Assembly (NCBI RefSeq): GCF_029223485.1
Contig: NZ_JARHTP010000020.1
Span: forward strand, 1 to 64,000
Length of the DNA: 64,000 bases
Source of the DNA: Streptomyces coacervatus
GTDB taxonomy: Bacteria > Actinomycetota > Actinomycetes > Streptomycetales > Streptomycetaceae
Reading direction: 5' to 3'
Shown in pieces: positions 16,822 through 25,397 of the stretch. Position 1 is the stretch's first letter; each line of letters opens with the position of its first letter. The notes beneath the pieces were generated by a model. That model had not been told where the DNA came from. It was given only the letters and a program-made list of their open reading frames with translations, and ran no database searches. The translations under genes were made by a program, and so were the position numbers.

Positions 16822-18975
16822 GTGACGCAGACCATCACCCCCCGCCGCATGCGAACCCTGGCGCTGCTGTTCCTGGCCGTCGTCGGCATGCTCCTCGCCG
16901 GTGCCGGACCGGCCTCCGCGCACGCCGCACTGACCGGCAGCGACCCCGCACAGGGGGTGGTGGTCGACAAGGCACCCAGCCAGGTCACGCTCACCTTCTC
17001 CGAGAAGGTCGCCACGTCCGACGACTCGCTGCGCGTCCTCGACCCCAAGGGCAAGCGCGTCGACACCGGCAAACCGTCCAACGTGAGCGGCACCTCGTAC
17101 GCCGTGCCGCTCCACAGCGGCCTGCACGACGGCACGTACACCGTGTCCTGGCAGGTCGTGTCGGCGGACAGCCACCCGGTCGCCGGCGCCTTCACCTTCT
17201 CCATCGGCGCCCCCTCCACTACCAGCGTCTCGGTCACCGACCGGACGGTGGGCGGCGGGGTCGTCGGCTGGCTGTACGGCTTCGGACGGTATGTGTCGTA
17301 CGCCGGCTTCATCGTCATGGTCGGCGGCGCCGCCTTCGTCCTCGCCTGCTGGCAGCGCGGCTCCGGCGTACGGCCGCTGCAGCGGTTCGTGGTCTCCGGG
17401 TGGCTCGCGCTCACCTCGGCCACCCTTCTGCTGCTGCTCCTGCGCGGCTCCTACACCAGCTCCGGCAAGGTCGGCGACATCTTCGACCTGAGCCTGCTGG
17501 GGCAGGTGCTGCAGACCAAGTCGGGTGCGGCCCTGGTCTCCCGGCTGCTGCTGCTCGCCGCGGCGGCGCTGTTCATCGCCGTCCTCTTCGGGGCGTACGA
17601 CAAACGCGAGGACGAGGAGAAGCGGGACCTGACCTTCGGGCTCGCGATCGGCGGCGGCGTGGTGGCCGCCGGTCTCGCGGCCAGCTGGGCGATGGCCGAG
17701 CACGCTTCGACCGGGCTCCAGCCGGGCATCGCGATGCCCGTCGACGTCGTCCATCTGCTGGCCGTCGCCGGCTGGCTCGGCGGCCTGTGCGCGCTGCTCG
17801 TGGCGCTGTACCGCTCGGACACTCCGATCGAGGCCGCCGCCGTACGCCGCTTCTCCCGGGTGGCCTTCGGCAGCGTCCTCGCGCTCGTCGCGACCGGCAT
17901 CTACCAGTCCTGGCGCCAGCTCGGCTCCTGGTCGGCCTTCACCGACACGACGTACGGACAGCTGCTGCTCGTCAAGATCGGGCTCGTGGCACTGCTCATC
18001 GGGATCGCGTGGATCTCCCGGCGGTGGACGGCACGACTGGCGGACACCGCCACCGCCGTCGTGAAACCGCGCGAGGAAGCCGTGCGCGAGGAAGCGGTGG
18101 AGGAGGACACGGCCGAGGGCGACGCCCTGGGCGCGAAGGAGCCGGCCGGCGCCCGGGCGGGGACCGGCTCGGCGAAGACCGGGACGGTCTCGGCGAAGAC
18201 AGGAACGGTGGCCGCGACGGCGTCCGCCGACTCCTCGACTGCCGGAGAGCCGAGGACCGCTCGCGGCTCCACGGCCGACGGCGGCTCCGCTTCCGCAGCC
18301 GGCCCCGAGGAGCCCGCCGAGCCCGAGGTCGCCGACAAGGCCCGGGCCTCCGGTGACTCCGAAGCCCCTGCCGACTCCGAACGCGCCGCCCAACTCGCCC
18401 GCCAGAAGGCCGCCATGACCACCGCCCGGCAGAAGCGGCAGCGCGACGCCGACCCCGACCGGTTCGGCCTACGGCGCTCCGTGCTCGCCGAGGCAGGCGT
18501 CGCCGTCGTCCTGCTCGCCGTCACCACCGTGCTGACCCAGACCGAACCCGGACGCACCGAGCAGGAGGCCAAGGCGGCCACCTCGTCGTCCTCGTCATCC
18601 TCGGCCTCCTCTTCCGCCTCGGACTCCTCGTCCGGCGCACTGACGCTGACGATGCCGTTCGACACGGGCGGCACGGACGGCAAGGGCGTCGTCTCCGTCG
18701 ACCTCGACCCCGCGCGCGTGGGCGGCAACGAGATGCACGTCTACGTCCAGCGGCCCAACGGGCGTGCCTTCGACATCCCCGAGGTGAAGGTCGCCTTCAC
18801 CCTGGAGGCCAAGAAGATCGGGCCGCTGCCCGTCAACCCCGACCATGTCACCACCGGACACTGGGCGACGAACGGGGTGCAGATCCCCATGGCCGGCGAC
18901 TGGAAGGTCGCCGTGACCGTCCGCACCTCCGACATCGACCAGGTGACCGTCTCCAAGAACGCGCAGATCGGCTGA
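16822..18975 (+). CDS. CopC-CopD fusion membrane protein with C-terminal YtkA-like domain
   Basis: A 717-aa protein. After a signal peptide ending ASA, the mature protein starts with His (HAALTGSDP), the CopC copper-ligand position; CopC runs to about 135. A CopD-type membrane part with about eight helices spans about 145-410. A long Ala/Glu/Ser-rich linker (about 412-570) follows, then one more membrane helix and an extracellular YtkA/FixH-like domain (about 600-717, with MPFDTGG and MPVAGDW-like MAGDWKVAV). CopCD handles copper uptake across the membrane. GTG start at 16822, 13 bp after the PCu(A)C stop, in the same operon. Confidence 0.9.
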   Translation: MTQTITPRRMRTLALLFLAVVGMLLAGAGPASAHAALTGSDPAQGVVVDKAPSQVTLTFSEKVATSDDSLRVLDPKGKRVDTGKPSNVSGTSYAVPLHSGLHDGTYTVSWQVVSADSHPVAGAFTFSIGAPSTTSVSVTDRTVGGGVVGWLYGFGRYVSYAGFIVMVGGAAFVLACWQRGSGVRPLQRFVVSGWLALTSATLLLLLLRGSYTSSGKVGDIFDLSLLGQVLQTKSGAALVSRLLLLAAAALFIAVLFGAYDKREDEEKRDLTFGLAIGGGVVAAGLAASWAMAEHASTGLQPGIAMPVDVVHLLAVAGWLGGLCALLVALYRSDTPIEAAAVRRFSRVAFGSVLALVATGIYQSWRQLGSWSAFTDTTYGQLLLVKIGLVALLIGIAWISRRWTARLADTATAVVKPREEAVREEAVEEDTAEGDALGAKEPAGARAGTGSAKTGTVSAKTGTVAATASADSSTAGEPRTARGSTADGGSASAAGPEEPAEPEVADKARASGDSEAPADSERAAQLARQKAAMTTARQKRQRDADPDRFGLRRSVLAEAGVAVVLLAVTTVLTQTEPGRTEQEAKAATSSSSSSSASSSASDSSSGALTLTMPFDTGGTDGKGVVSVDLDPARVGGNEMHVYVQRPNGRAFDIPEVKVAFTLEAKKIGPLPVNPDHVTTGHWATNGVQIPMAGDWKVAVTVRTSDIDQVTVSKNAQIG

Positions 18976-18983
18976 ACCGCACC

Positions 18984-20291
18984 ATGGCTGACAAGTCCAT
19001 TCCGGACATTCCGGAGGCCCGTACTCCCGACGCGGCTCACGAGAAGGCCGTTTCCGGAAACGCGCCCTCCAGGGACGGCATTTCGCGACGGAAACTGCTC
19101 GGCACCGCCGGCGCCACCGGGCTCGTGCTCGGCGCGGCCGGCGGAGCCGTGGGGTATGCCTCCGCACCCTCCGAGGCCACCCCGCTCAGCTCACTCGGCT
19201 CCAATCGGGTGGTGTTTCACGTGAAACACCAGCCCGGCATCACCGAGGGCCTCCAGGCCCGCGGCCACCTCGTCGCCTTCGACCTGGCGGCGGGCGCGGG
19301 CCGCAAGGAGGCGGCCGCACTGCTGCGCCGCTGGTCGGCGACGGCCGAGCGGCTGATGGCGGGCGAGGCTGCGGCACACGACGACACGGACGTGGCCCGC
19401 GACGCCGGCCCCTCCTCGCTCACCCTCACCTTCGGCTTCGGCCACAGCTTCTTCTCCCGCACCGGCCTGGAGAAACAGCGCCCCGTCTCCCTCGACCCGC
19501 TGCCCGACTTCTCCTCCGACCACCTCGACAAGGCCCGCAGCAACGGCGACCTGTGGGTGCAGATCGGCGCCGACGACGCCCTGGTCGCCTTCCACGCCCT
19601 GCGCGCCATCCAGAAGGACGCGGGCAGCGCGGCCCGTATCCGCTGGCAGATGAACGGCTTCAACCGCACACCGGGCGCCACCGCCCACCCCATGACGGCC
19701 CGCAACCTCATGGGCCAACTGGACGGCACCCGCAACCCCAAACCGGCCGAGCCCGACTTCGACAAGCGGATCTTCGTGCCGTCCTCCGGCTCCAACGACC
19801 CGGCCTGGATGGCCAACGGCTCCTACGCCGTCGTACGCCGCATCCGCATGCTCCTCGACGACTGGGAGAAGCTCTCCCTCAAGGCCCAGGAGAACGTCAT
19901 CGGACGCCGCAAGTCCGACGGCGCACCCCTGTCCGGGGGCACCGAGACGACCGCGATGGACCTGGAGAAGACCGACGCGCAGGGCAATTACGTCGTCCCC
20001 GGCAACGCCCACGCCCGTATCTCCCGCCCCGACCAGAACGGCGGCGCGGCCATCCTGCGCCGCCCGTTCTCGTACCACGACGGGTTCGACACGGACGGTG
20101 TCCCCGACGCCGGTCTCCTCTTCGTCTGCTGGCAGGCCGACCCGCTGCGCGGCTTCGTCACCATCCAGCGCAAGCTCGACCGCGGCGACGCCCTGTCGAA
20201 GTACATCCGCCACGAGGCGAGCGGCCTGTTCGCGGTACCGGGCGGGGCGGCGCGGGGCGAGTACGTGGGACAGCGGCTGCTGGAGGGGTGA
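18984..20291 (+). CDS. dtpA: Tat-exported dye-decolourising peroxidase (DyP, EfeB/DtpA type)
   Basis: A 435-aa protein with a twin-arginine signal (SRRKLLGTAGATGLVLGAAG). The DyP signature GxxDG is present as GQLDG with TRNP, and the haem-ligand His lies in SYHDGFD. DyP enzymes use hydrogen peroxide for one-electron oxidations. In S. lividans the Tat-secreted DtpA from the same gene neighbourhood cooperates with Sco and ECuC in copper trafficking. It begins 9 bp after the copCD-like stop and is the last gene of the operon. A perfect parS site is built into codons just after the signal peptide, giving FHVKHQPGI where relatives usually have FHGxHQAGI. Confidence 0.92.
   Translation: MADKSIPDIPEARTPDAAHEKAVSGNAPSRDGISRRKLLGTAGATGLVLGAAGGAVGYASAPSEATPLSSLGSNRVVFHVKHQPGITEGLQARGHLVAFDLAAGAGRKEAAALLRRWSATAERLMAGEAAAHDDTDVARDAGPSSLTLTFGFGHSFFSRTGLEKQRPVSLDPLPDFSSDHLDKARSNGDLWVQIGADDALVAFHALRAIQKDAGSAARIRWQMNGFNRTPGATAHPMTARNLMGQLDGTRNPKPAEPDFDKRIFVPSSGSNDPAWMANGSYAVVRRIRMLLDDWEKLSLKAQENVIGRRKSDGAPLSGGTETTAMDLEKTDAQGNYVVPGNAHARISRPDQNGGAAILRRPFSYHDGFDTDGVPDAGLLFVCWQADPLRGFVTIQRKLDRGDALSKYIRHEASGLFAVPGGAARGEYVGQRLLEG
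19213..19228. promoter_or_regulatory. parS site (ParB binding), inside dtpA
   Basis: Perfect 16-mer palindrome TGTTTCACGTGAAACA, the established Streptomyces parS sequence. It lies within coding sequence, read as VFHVKH. ParB loads here during chromosome segregation. Confidence 0.9.
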
Positions 20292-20310
20292 GCCCACGCG
20301 CGCGTGGCTC
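20290..20310 (+). terminator. GC hairpin at the end of dtpA
   Basis: GAGCC-CAC-GCG pairs with CGC-GTG-GCTC with one bulged C, starting within the stop codon of dtpA. It is a likely terminator of the copper operon. Confidence 0.6.
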
Positions 20311-20370
20311 CCACGGGGCTCCTGTGAGACTCGTGAGCCGCGTTTGCGTAAGGCCCATTAGGGTGAGGTC

Positions 20371-21303
20371 ATGCCAGCGAGCTACGCGTATCTCGGCCCC
20401 GAGGGCACCTTCACCGAAGTCGCCCTGCGCACCCTTCCCGAGACGGCCACCCGGGAACTGATCCCGTACGTGTCCGTCCAGTCCGCGCTGGACGCGGTCC
20501 GCGCCGGCGAGGCCGAGGCCGCCTTTGTGCCGATCGAGAACTCGGTCGAGGGCGGCATCACCACCACCCTCGACGAGCTGGTCGCGGGCGCCCCACTGAT
20601 GATCTACCGCGAGGTGCTGCTGTCGATCACCTTCGCGCTGCTGGTCAGGCCGGGTACGAAGCTCTCCGACATCAAGACGGTCTCCGCCCACCCGGCTGCC
20701 CAGCCGCAGGTGCGCAACTGGCTCAAGAAGAACCTCCCGGACGCCCGCTGGGAGTCCGCCGCCTCGAACGCGGACGCCGCCCGCCTCGTCCAGGAGGGCC
20801 AGTACGACGCCGCGTTCGCCGGTGAGTTCGCGGCGGCCCGCTACGGCTTGGAAGCCCTGGAGACCGGGATCCACGACGCCGAGAACGCGCAGACCCGCTT
20901 CGTGCTGGTCGGCCGGCCCGCCCGGCCCGCCGCGCCGACCGGCGCCGACAAGACGTCCGTCGTGCTGTGGCAGCGCGACGACCACCCCGGCGGTCTGCGC
21001 GACCTGCTGGGCGAGTTCGCCACCCGCGGCATCAACCTGATGCTGCTGCAGTCCAGGCCCACCGGTGCCGGCATCGGCAATTACTGCTTCTGCATCGACG
21101 CCGAGGGCCATATCTCCGACCGCCGGGTGGCCGAGACCCTGATGGGGCTCAAGCGGATCTGCCTGGAAGTGCGCTTCCTCGGCTCGTACCCGCGCGCGGA
21201 CATCGGCGTCGAGGACGTGCGCGCGCCGCGGCAGGGGACGTCGGACGAGGAGTTCGTCGCGGCGTCGGACTGGGTCGCGCGCTGCCAGGACGGCCGTTTC
21301 TAG
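20371..21303 (+). CDS. pheA: Prephenate dehydratase
   Basis: A 310-aa mono-functional prephenate dehydratase that converts prephenate to phenylpyruvate in phenylalanine synthesis. The catalytic domain covers about 1-185 (YLGPEGTFTEVA at the start, catalytic Thr-Arg-Phe in NAQTRFVLVG). A C-terminal ACT domain (about 195-280, GGLRDLLGEFATRGINLMLLQSRPTG) provides feedback control by phenylalanine. There is no chorismate mutase domain, as usual in actinobacteria. The ATG at 20371 has GGTGAGG just upstream. A hairpin terminator overlaps its stop. Confidence 0.95.
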   Translation: MPASYAYLGPEGTFTEVALRTLPETATRELIPYVSVQSALDAVRAGEAEAAFVPIENSVEGGITTTLDELVAGAPLMIYREVLLSITFALLVRPGTKLSDIKTVSAHPAAQPQVRNWLKKNLPDARWESAASNADAARLVQEGQYDAAFAGEFAAARYGLEALETGIHDAENAQTRFVLVGRPARPAAPTGADKTSVVLWQRDDHPGGLRDLLGEFATRGINLMLLQSRPTGAGIGNYCFCIDAEGHISDRRVAETLMGLKRICLEVRFLGSYPRADIGVEDVRAPRQGTSDEEFVAASDWVARCQDGRF

Positions 21304-21329
21304 CCAGTCCTGTCCGGAGAGGACTGGCT
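21302..21329 (+). terminator. Hairpin terminator of pheA
   Basis: AGCCAGTCCT (21302-21311) and AGGACTGGCT (21320-21329) form a perfect 10-bp stem with an 8-base loop, beginning at the stop codon. Part of the arm recurs at 21340-21347 (CCAGTCCT). Confidence 0.8.
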
Positions 21330-21362
21330 GCAGATGCGGCCAGTCCTACCTGCAGATATTCG

Positions 21363-21676
21363 TTATCCACAGAAGTTATCCACAGGCAGTCTTCTCGACC
21401 TGGGGACAAGTCGACACCGAAGCGCCACTCAGTCGACAAATCGGCCTGCAGGGCACTCTTGCGGCCACCATCGCGCATGTCACCGTTCGTCCACTCGTTT
21501 CCTTTAGGCAATCCTTTGGAGCGACCCCTTTCCACTCGAAAGTGGTGGTAAAGCAGGGTCTGGGGCAGGATTCCTCGGCGTAACCCACCGGTTTCGGAGT
21601 GATCAATTCCGAAATCCACAGACCCTCCGCACAGCCTGTGGATAACTCTTGGAAGGGTGTGGATCGCTGTGGACAA
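21363..21676. promoter_or_regulatory. DnaA-box cluster in the 566-bp pheA-serS gap
   Basis: Within 314 bp there are TTATCCACA at 21363-21371 and again at 21376-21384, its reverse TGTGGATAA at 21637-21645, and TGTGGACAA at 21668-21676 (reverse of TTGTCCACA, the preferred Streptomyces DnaA box). Weaker relatives occur at 21612-21620 and 21658-21666. The density far exceeds chance in GC-rich DNA. Clusters of DnaA boxes outside oriC are known in Streptomyces and titrate DnaA. The region is also unusually AT-rich and must contain the serS promoter. No protein gene is seen here. Confidence 0.8.
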
Positions 21677-21869
21677 CCAAACCCCAAGTCCCGTTCCCCA
21701 CAAGGGAATCGAGTCAACCGGGCGCCAGTCGTCTGCCCCGTTCCAGGGAGTGAGACACCTTTTGTTGACACTGTGCGCAATTCGCGCATAACGGAATGTA
21801 AGCCGCAATTGATCACCGTTGGGAATGGTGAGTCGTGGCCCGTATGCCCGCACCGGTAGCCTTGGGCGC

Positions 21870-23147
21870 GTGATTGACCTTCGCCTGCTCCGTGAGGACC
21901 CCGACCGTGTGCGCGCGTCCCAGCGCGCCCGTGGAGAGGACGTCGCGCTCGTCGACGCTCTCCTGTCTGCCGACGAGCGGCGCAGGTCGTCCGGCGTCCG
22001 CTTCGACGAGCTCCGTAACGAGCAGAAGTCGCTCGGCAAGCTCATCCCCAAGGCCTCCGCGGACGAGAAGGCCGAGCTGCTGAAGAAGGCGGGCCAGCTC
22101 GCCGCCGACGTCAAGGCCGCCGACGCCGAGCAGCACGAGGCCGACGAGGAGACCAAGCGCCTGGCGCTGCAGCTGGGCAACCTCGTGCACCCCGACGTCC
22201 CGGTCGGCGGCGAGGAGGACTTCGTCGTCCTGGAGACGCACGGCACCATCCGCGACTTCGGCGCCGAGGGCTTCGAGCCCAAGGACCACCTGGAGCTCGG
22301 CGAGGCGCTCGGCGCCATCGACGTCGAGCGCGGCGCCAAGGTGTCCGGCTCGCGCTTCTACTACCTCACCGGCGTCGGCGCCCTGCTGGAGCTGGCGCTG
22401 GTCAACGCGGCGATCGCCCAGGCCACCGAGGCCGGGTTCATCCCGATGCTGACCCCCGCGCTGGTCCGCCCGCGCGCGATGGAGGGCACCGGCTTCCTCG
22501 GCCAGGCCGCGGAGAACGTGTACCACCTGGAGAAGGACGACTACTACCTGGTCGGCACCTCCGAGGTCCCGCTCGCCGCGTACCACATGGACGAGATCCT
22601 CGACGCCGAACAGCTGCCGCTGCGCTACGCGGGCTTCTCGCCCTGCTTCCGCCGCGAGGCCGGCACCTACGGCAAGGACACCCGCGGCATCTTCCGCGTG
22701 CACCAGTTCGACAAGGTCGAGATGTTCTCGTACGTCGCCCCCGAGGACGCGGAGAACGAGCACAAGCGCCTGCTGGACTGGGAGAAGCAGTGGCTGACCG
22801 GCCTGGAGCTGCCGTTCCAGGTCATCGACGTGGCCTCGGGCGACCTCGGCGCGTCGGCGTCCCGCAAGTACGACTGCGAGGCGTGGATCCCGACCCAGGG
22901 CAAGTACCGCGAGCTGACCTCGGCCTCCAACTGCGACAGCTTCCAGGCCCGCCGGCTGTCGGTGCGGCTGCGTGACGGCAAGAAGGTGCAGCCGCTGGCC
23001 ACGCTCAATGGCACGCTGTGCGCCGTACCGCGCACGATCGTGGCGATCCTGGAGAACCACCAGCAGGCCGACGGCTCCGTCCGGGTCCCCGAGGTGCTGC
23101 GCCCGTACCTGGGCGGCCGGGAGGTCCTGGAGCCGGTCGCCAAGTGA
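21870..23147 (+). CDS. serS: Seryl-tRNA synthetase
   Basis: 425 aa. A class II synthetase that charges tRNA-Ser. The N-terminal coiled-coil arm (about 1-105) binds the long variable arm of the tRNA. The catalytic core has motif 2 (SPCFRREAGTYGKDTRGIFRVHQFDKVE) and motif 3 (NGTLCAVPRTIVAILENHQ). Start GTG at 21870 gives the conserved MIDLRLLREDP; the reading frame extends further upstream without support. Its stop overlaps the GTG of the next gene by 4 bp, so the two are translationally coupled. Confidence 0.97.
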   Translation: MIDLRLLREDPDRVRASQRARGEDVALVDALLSADERRRSSGVRFDELRNEQKSLGKLIPKASADEKAELLKKAGQLAADVKAADAEQHEADEETKRLALQLGNLVHPDVPVGGEEDFVVLETHGTIRDFGAEGFEPKDHLELGEALGAIDVERGAKVSGSRFYYLTGVGALLELALVNAAIAQATEAGFIPMLTPALVRPRAMEGTGFLGQAAENVYHLEKDDYYLVGTSEVPLAAYHMDEILDAEQLPLRYAGFSPCFRREAGTYGKDTRGIFRVHQFDKVEMFSYVAPEDAENEHKRLLDWEKQWLTGLELPFQVIDVASGDLGASASRKYDCEAWIPTQGKYRELTSASNCDSFQARRLSVRLRDGKKVQPLATLNGTLCAVPRTIVAILENHQQADGSVRVPEVLRPYLGGREVLEPVAK

Positions 23148-23962
23148 GCGACTCGTCCACGGCCGGGGGCTTCCCGTACAAACTCATCGCGACCGACCTC
23201 GACGGAACGCTTCTGCGCTCCGACGAGTCGGTCTCGCAGCGCACCCGTGACGCCCTGGCCGCGGCCACCGAAGCGGGCGCCGCGCACATCGTCGTCACGG
23301 GCCGCGCGGCCCCGTGGACCCGGCACATCCTCGACGACCTCGGCTACGAGGGCCTCGCGGTCTGCGCCCAGGGCGCACAGGTGTACGACGCCGGGGAGCA
23401 CCGCCTGCTGACGTCGGTGACCCTCGACCGGCAGCTGGCGGGCGTGGCCCTGGCCAAGATCGAGGCGGAGGTCGGCCCGCTGCACCTGGCGGCGAGCCGT
23501 GACGGCCTCGACGGCGAGGTGCTGGTGGGCCCCGGATACGCGGTCACCGGTGCTCTCCCGGCGACCCCGTTCACGGACGCGTCCGACCTCTGGGCCGCCC
23601 CGCTGAACAAGATCTACATACAGCACCCGGAGCTGTCCGACGACGAGCTCGCCGAGGCGGCACGCGAGGCCGCGGGCGGCTTCGTGACGGTGGCGATGGC
23701 GGGTGCGGGCATCGTGGAGCTGCTGCCGCTGGGCCTGTCGAAGGCGACGGGCCTCTCCCTGGCGGCCCGCCGCCTGGGCATGAAGGCAGCGGACACGATC
23801 GCTTTCGGCGACATGCCCAACGACATCCCGATGTTCGCGTGGGCGGCGCGGGGCGTGGCAATGGCCAACGCGCACGAGGAACTGCGGGCGGTGGCAGACG
23901 AGGTGACGTCGTCCAATGAGGAGGACGGGATCGCGGTCGTGCTCGAAGGCTTGCTGTCGTAG
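23144..23962 (+). CDS. HAD-superfamily hydrolase (Cof/IIB type)
   Basis: 272 aa, starting at GTG 23144 and overlapping the serS stop. Motif I is DLDGTLL with the nucleophilic Asp, motif II is VVTGR, and motifs III/IV are the Lys of LSKATGLSLAA and GDMPND. The IIB cap lies between motifs II and III. Such enzymes dephosphorylate sugar phosphates or flavin/PLP-type substrates; the substrate cannot be told from sequence. A close paralogue in layout lies at 33775. Confidence 0.9.
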   Translation: MSDSSTAGGFPYKLIATDLDGTLLRSDESVSQRTRDALAAATEAGAAHIVVTGRAAPWTRHILDDLGYEGLAVCAQGAQVYDAGEHRLLTSVTLDRQLAGVALAKIEAEVGPLHLAASRDGLDGEVLVGPGYAVTGALPATPFTDASDLWAAPLNKIYIQHPELSDDELAEAAREAAGGFVTVAMAGAGIVELLPLGLSKATGLSLAARRLGMKAADTIAFGDMPNDIPMFAWAARGVAMANAHEELRAVADEVTSSNEEDGIAVVLEGLLS

Positions 23963-23974
23963 CTGTGGGCAGTC

Positions 23975-24010
23975 GTGCCGCTGGGGCGGCGCGGGTGGGC
24001 GCAGCGGCAC
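23975..24010 (+). terminator. Hairpin after the HAD gene
   Basis: GTGCCGCTG (23975-23983) pairs perfectly with CAGCGGCAC (24002-24010) around an 18-base GC-rich loop, 12 bp after the stop. It is a likely terminator. The preceding string GTGGGCAGTC is, from memory, common at Streptomyces gene ends. Confidence 0.6.
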
Positions 24011-24154
24011 CTCGTCGGCGCCGAGTTGCGCGATTCACCCGGCCGCCCCAGCGCAGGGTGCCCCTCTTCGAGAGGCGAAGTTGGGAAGGCGGCCCACGCA
24101 AGCGCAGCGCGCCGCGTGCTCGAAGCGGCCGCCCCGGGCAGCTCCCCGTGCGGA

Positions 24155-24191
24155 GCGGGTTCTACGGTGGGGTAACTACACCGGAACCCGC
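24155..24191. other. Two-step hairpin in a 390-bp gap
   Basis: GCGGGTTC (24155-24162) pairs with GAACCCGC (24184-24191), and inside CGGTG (24165-24169) pairs with CACCG (24179-24183), leaving the loop GGGTAACTA and a 2-base bulge. It sits between the converging HAD and small-protein genes (gap 23963-24352) and could be a terminator or a structured RNA. I see no gene in this gap. Confidence 0.45.
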
Positions 24192-24352
24192 CGCGGGCTG
24201 CCCTGTCGGGAGCTGGACGTACTGTCGTGCATGGACATCGCCCGGCTCCTCTCCCAGAAGGTGGCGCCGGCCTCTTCGTCCGGCGGTGTGGACACAACCA
24301 CTGTGCCTGTACGTCGAGTTGGGCGCCACCGAATTAAGCGGCCGTACGACGG

Positions 24353-24553
24353 TCAGCTCCGCCGCCACCTGCGCTTTCGCCCCTTGCTGAAGAACCACCC
24401 GGCGGGCGGCTCGTCGGAGCGCCATGGCTGCGGCTCGGGTTTCTCGCCCCGCCAGCGGGCGGCGAGCATGCGGGCCCGGGCGGACGGCTCGGAGGTTTCG
24501 GCGGCCTGTATGAAGTCCTCGTCCAGGACGAGGTCGTCGAAGTCGTCTGCCAT
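24353..24553 (-). CDS. Small conserved-looking acidic-to-basic protein
   Basis: 66 aa. The first third is acidic (ADDFDDLVLDEDFIQAAE), the middle is Arg-rich and helical (SARARMLAARWRGE), and the end is strongly basic with aromatic residues (PPAGWFFSKGRKRRWRR). GAGAGGAA lies upstream of the ATG. No family name can be given with confidence. It reads in the same direction as the ABC genes, 114 bp downstream of them. Confidence 0.7.
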   Translation of the reverse strand: MADDFDDLVLDEDFIQAAETSEPSARARMLAARWRGEKPEPQPWRSDEPPAGWFFSKGRKRRWRRS

Positions 24554-24667
24554 CCCCGTTCCTCTCAGCCCGACATTCCCTTTTGCCCAGTGTGGCCGTA
24601 TAGAGGTGAAGCCTCCGTCAAGACCAGGGGCGCCCTCACAGGAACCGGGCGCCCCCGTAGAAGGCCG

Positions 24668-25387
24668 TCACTCCTCCCCGGCCAGCGTCAGCGACCGCAG
24701 CTTCTGTCCCGCGTACCAGGTGGCCAGGACCGTCACCGCGACCAGGAACACCGTCGCCGTCGTCAGCCCGACGTCCGAGGTGACCAGGTCACCGCCGGCG
24801 ACCTTGTGGGCCACGGCGAGCGACCACTGCTGAACGCTGAGCGTGCGCGCGCCGGGCACCAGGGAGCCGAACAGCGCCTCCCACACGAGGGCGTACACGA
24901 GCCCGAAGACCACCGCGTGCCGCGACACCGTGCCCAGCAGCAGGAACAGCGCTGCGTAGGCGATGGAGGAGACCAGTGCGGCGACCGTGTAGGCGACGGC
25001 GATCTGCTGGCCGTTGCCGTTCAGGATGAACCCGGCGATCAGGGTGGGCAGCGCGGAGAACACCATGGTCACCGCGATCGCCACGATCAGCTTGGTGAAG
25101 ATGATCGTCGGCCGCTTCAGCGGCTTGGACAGCAGGTACACCACCGAGCCGTCGTCGATCTCCGGCCCGATCGCGCCCGTACCGGCGATGACACCGATGA
25201 TCGGCACCATCGTGGCCAGCGCGAGCCCGCCGAGCAGGTCCGAGGCCGTCTGGTCGTCGGCGCCGGCAAGGCCGCGTACGACGACGGAGATCGCGATCAG
25301 CAGCAGGGGCAGCGCGCCCAGGATGAGGGCCCGGCGACGGCCGAGCAGGGCCCGGTAGGTGAGCCGGGCGACTGTGGGGTCGTACAT
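24668..25387 (-). CDS. ABC-2 type transporter permease
   Basis: About 239 aa with six predicted membrane helices and the ABC-2 motif region GPEIDDGSVVYLLSKPLKRPTI. It would pair with the ATPase at 25398-26309, 10 bp away. Two ATGs stand in tandem (25390 and 25387); the second is better spaced from GGAGG. It is the last gene of a four-gene export operon read on the minus strand. Confidence 0.88.
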   Translation of the reverse strand: MYDPTVARLTYRALLGRRRALILGALPLLLIAISVVVRGLAGADDQTASDLLGGLALATMVPIIGVIAGTGAIGPEIDDGSVVYLLSKPLKRPTIIFTKLIVAIAVTMVFSALPTLIAGFILNGNGQQIAVAYTVAALVSSIAYAALFLLLGTVSRHAVVFGLVYALVWEALFGSLVPGARTLSVQQWSLAVAHKVAGGDLVTSDVGLTTATVFLVAVTVLATWYAGQKLRSLTLAGEE

Positions 25388-25397
25388 CATGGGCCTC

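Noticed and set aside
24230..24833. Plus-strand frame starting MDIARLLSQKV
   Set aside because: It is antisense to the 66-aa protein and the ABC permease; composition after the first 15 residues is Arg/Ser-rich shadow sequence.
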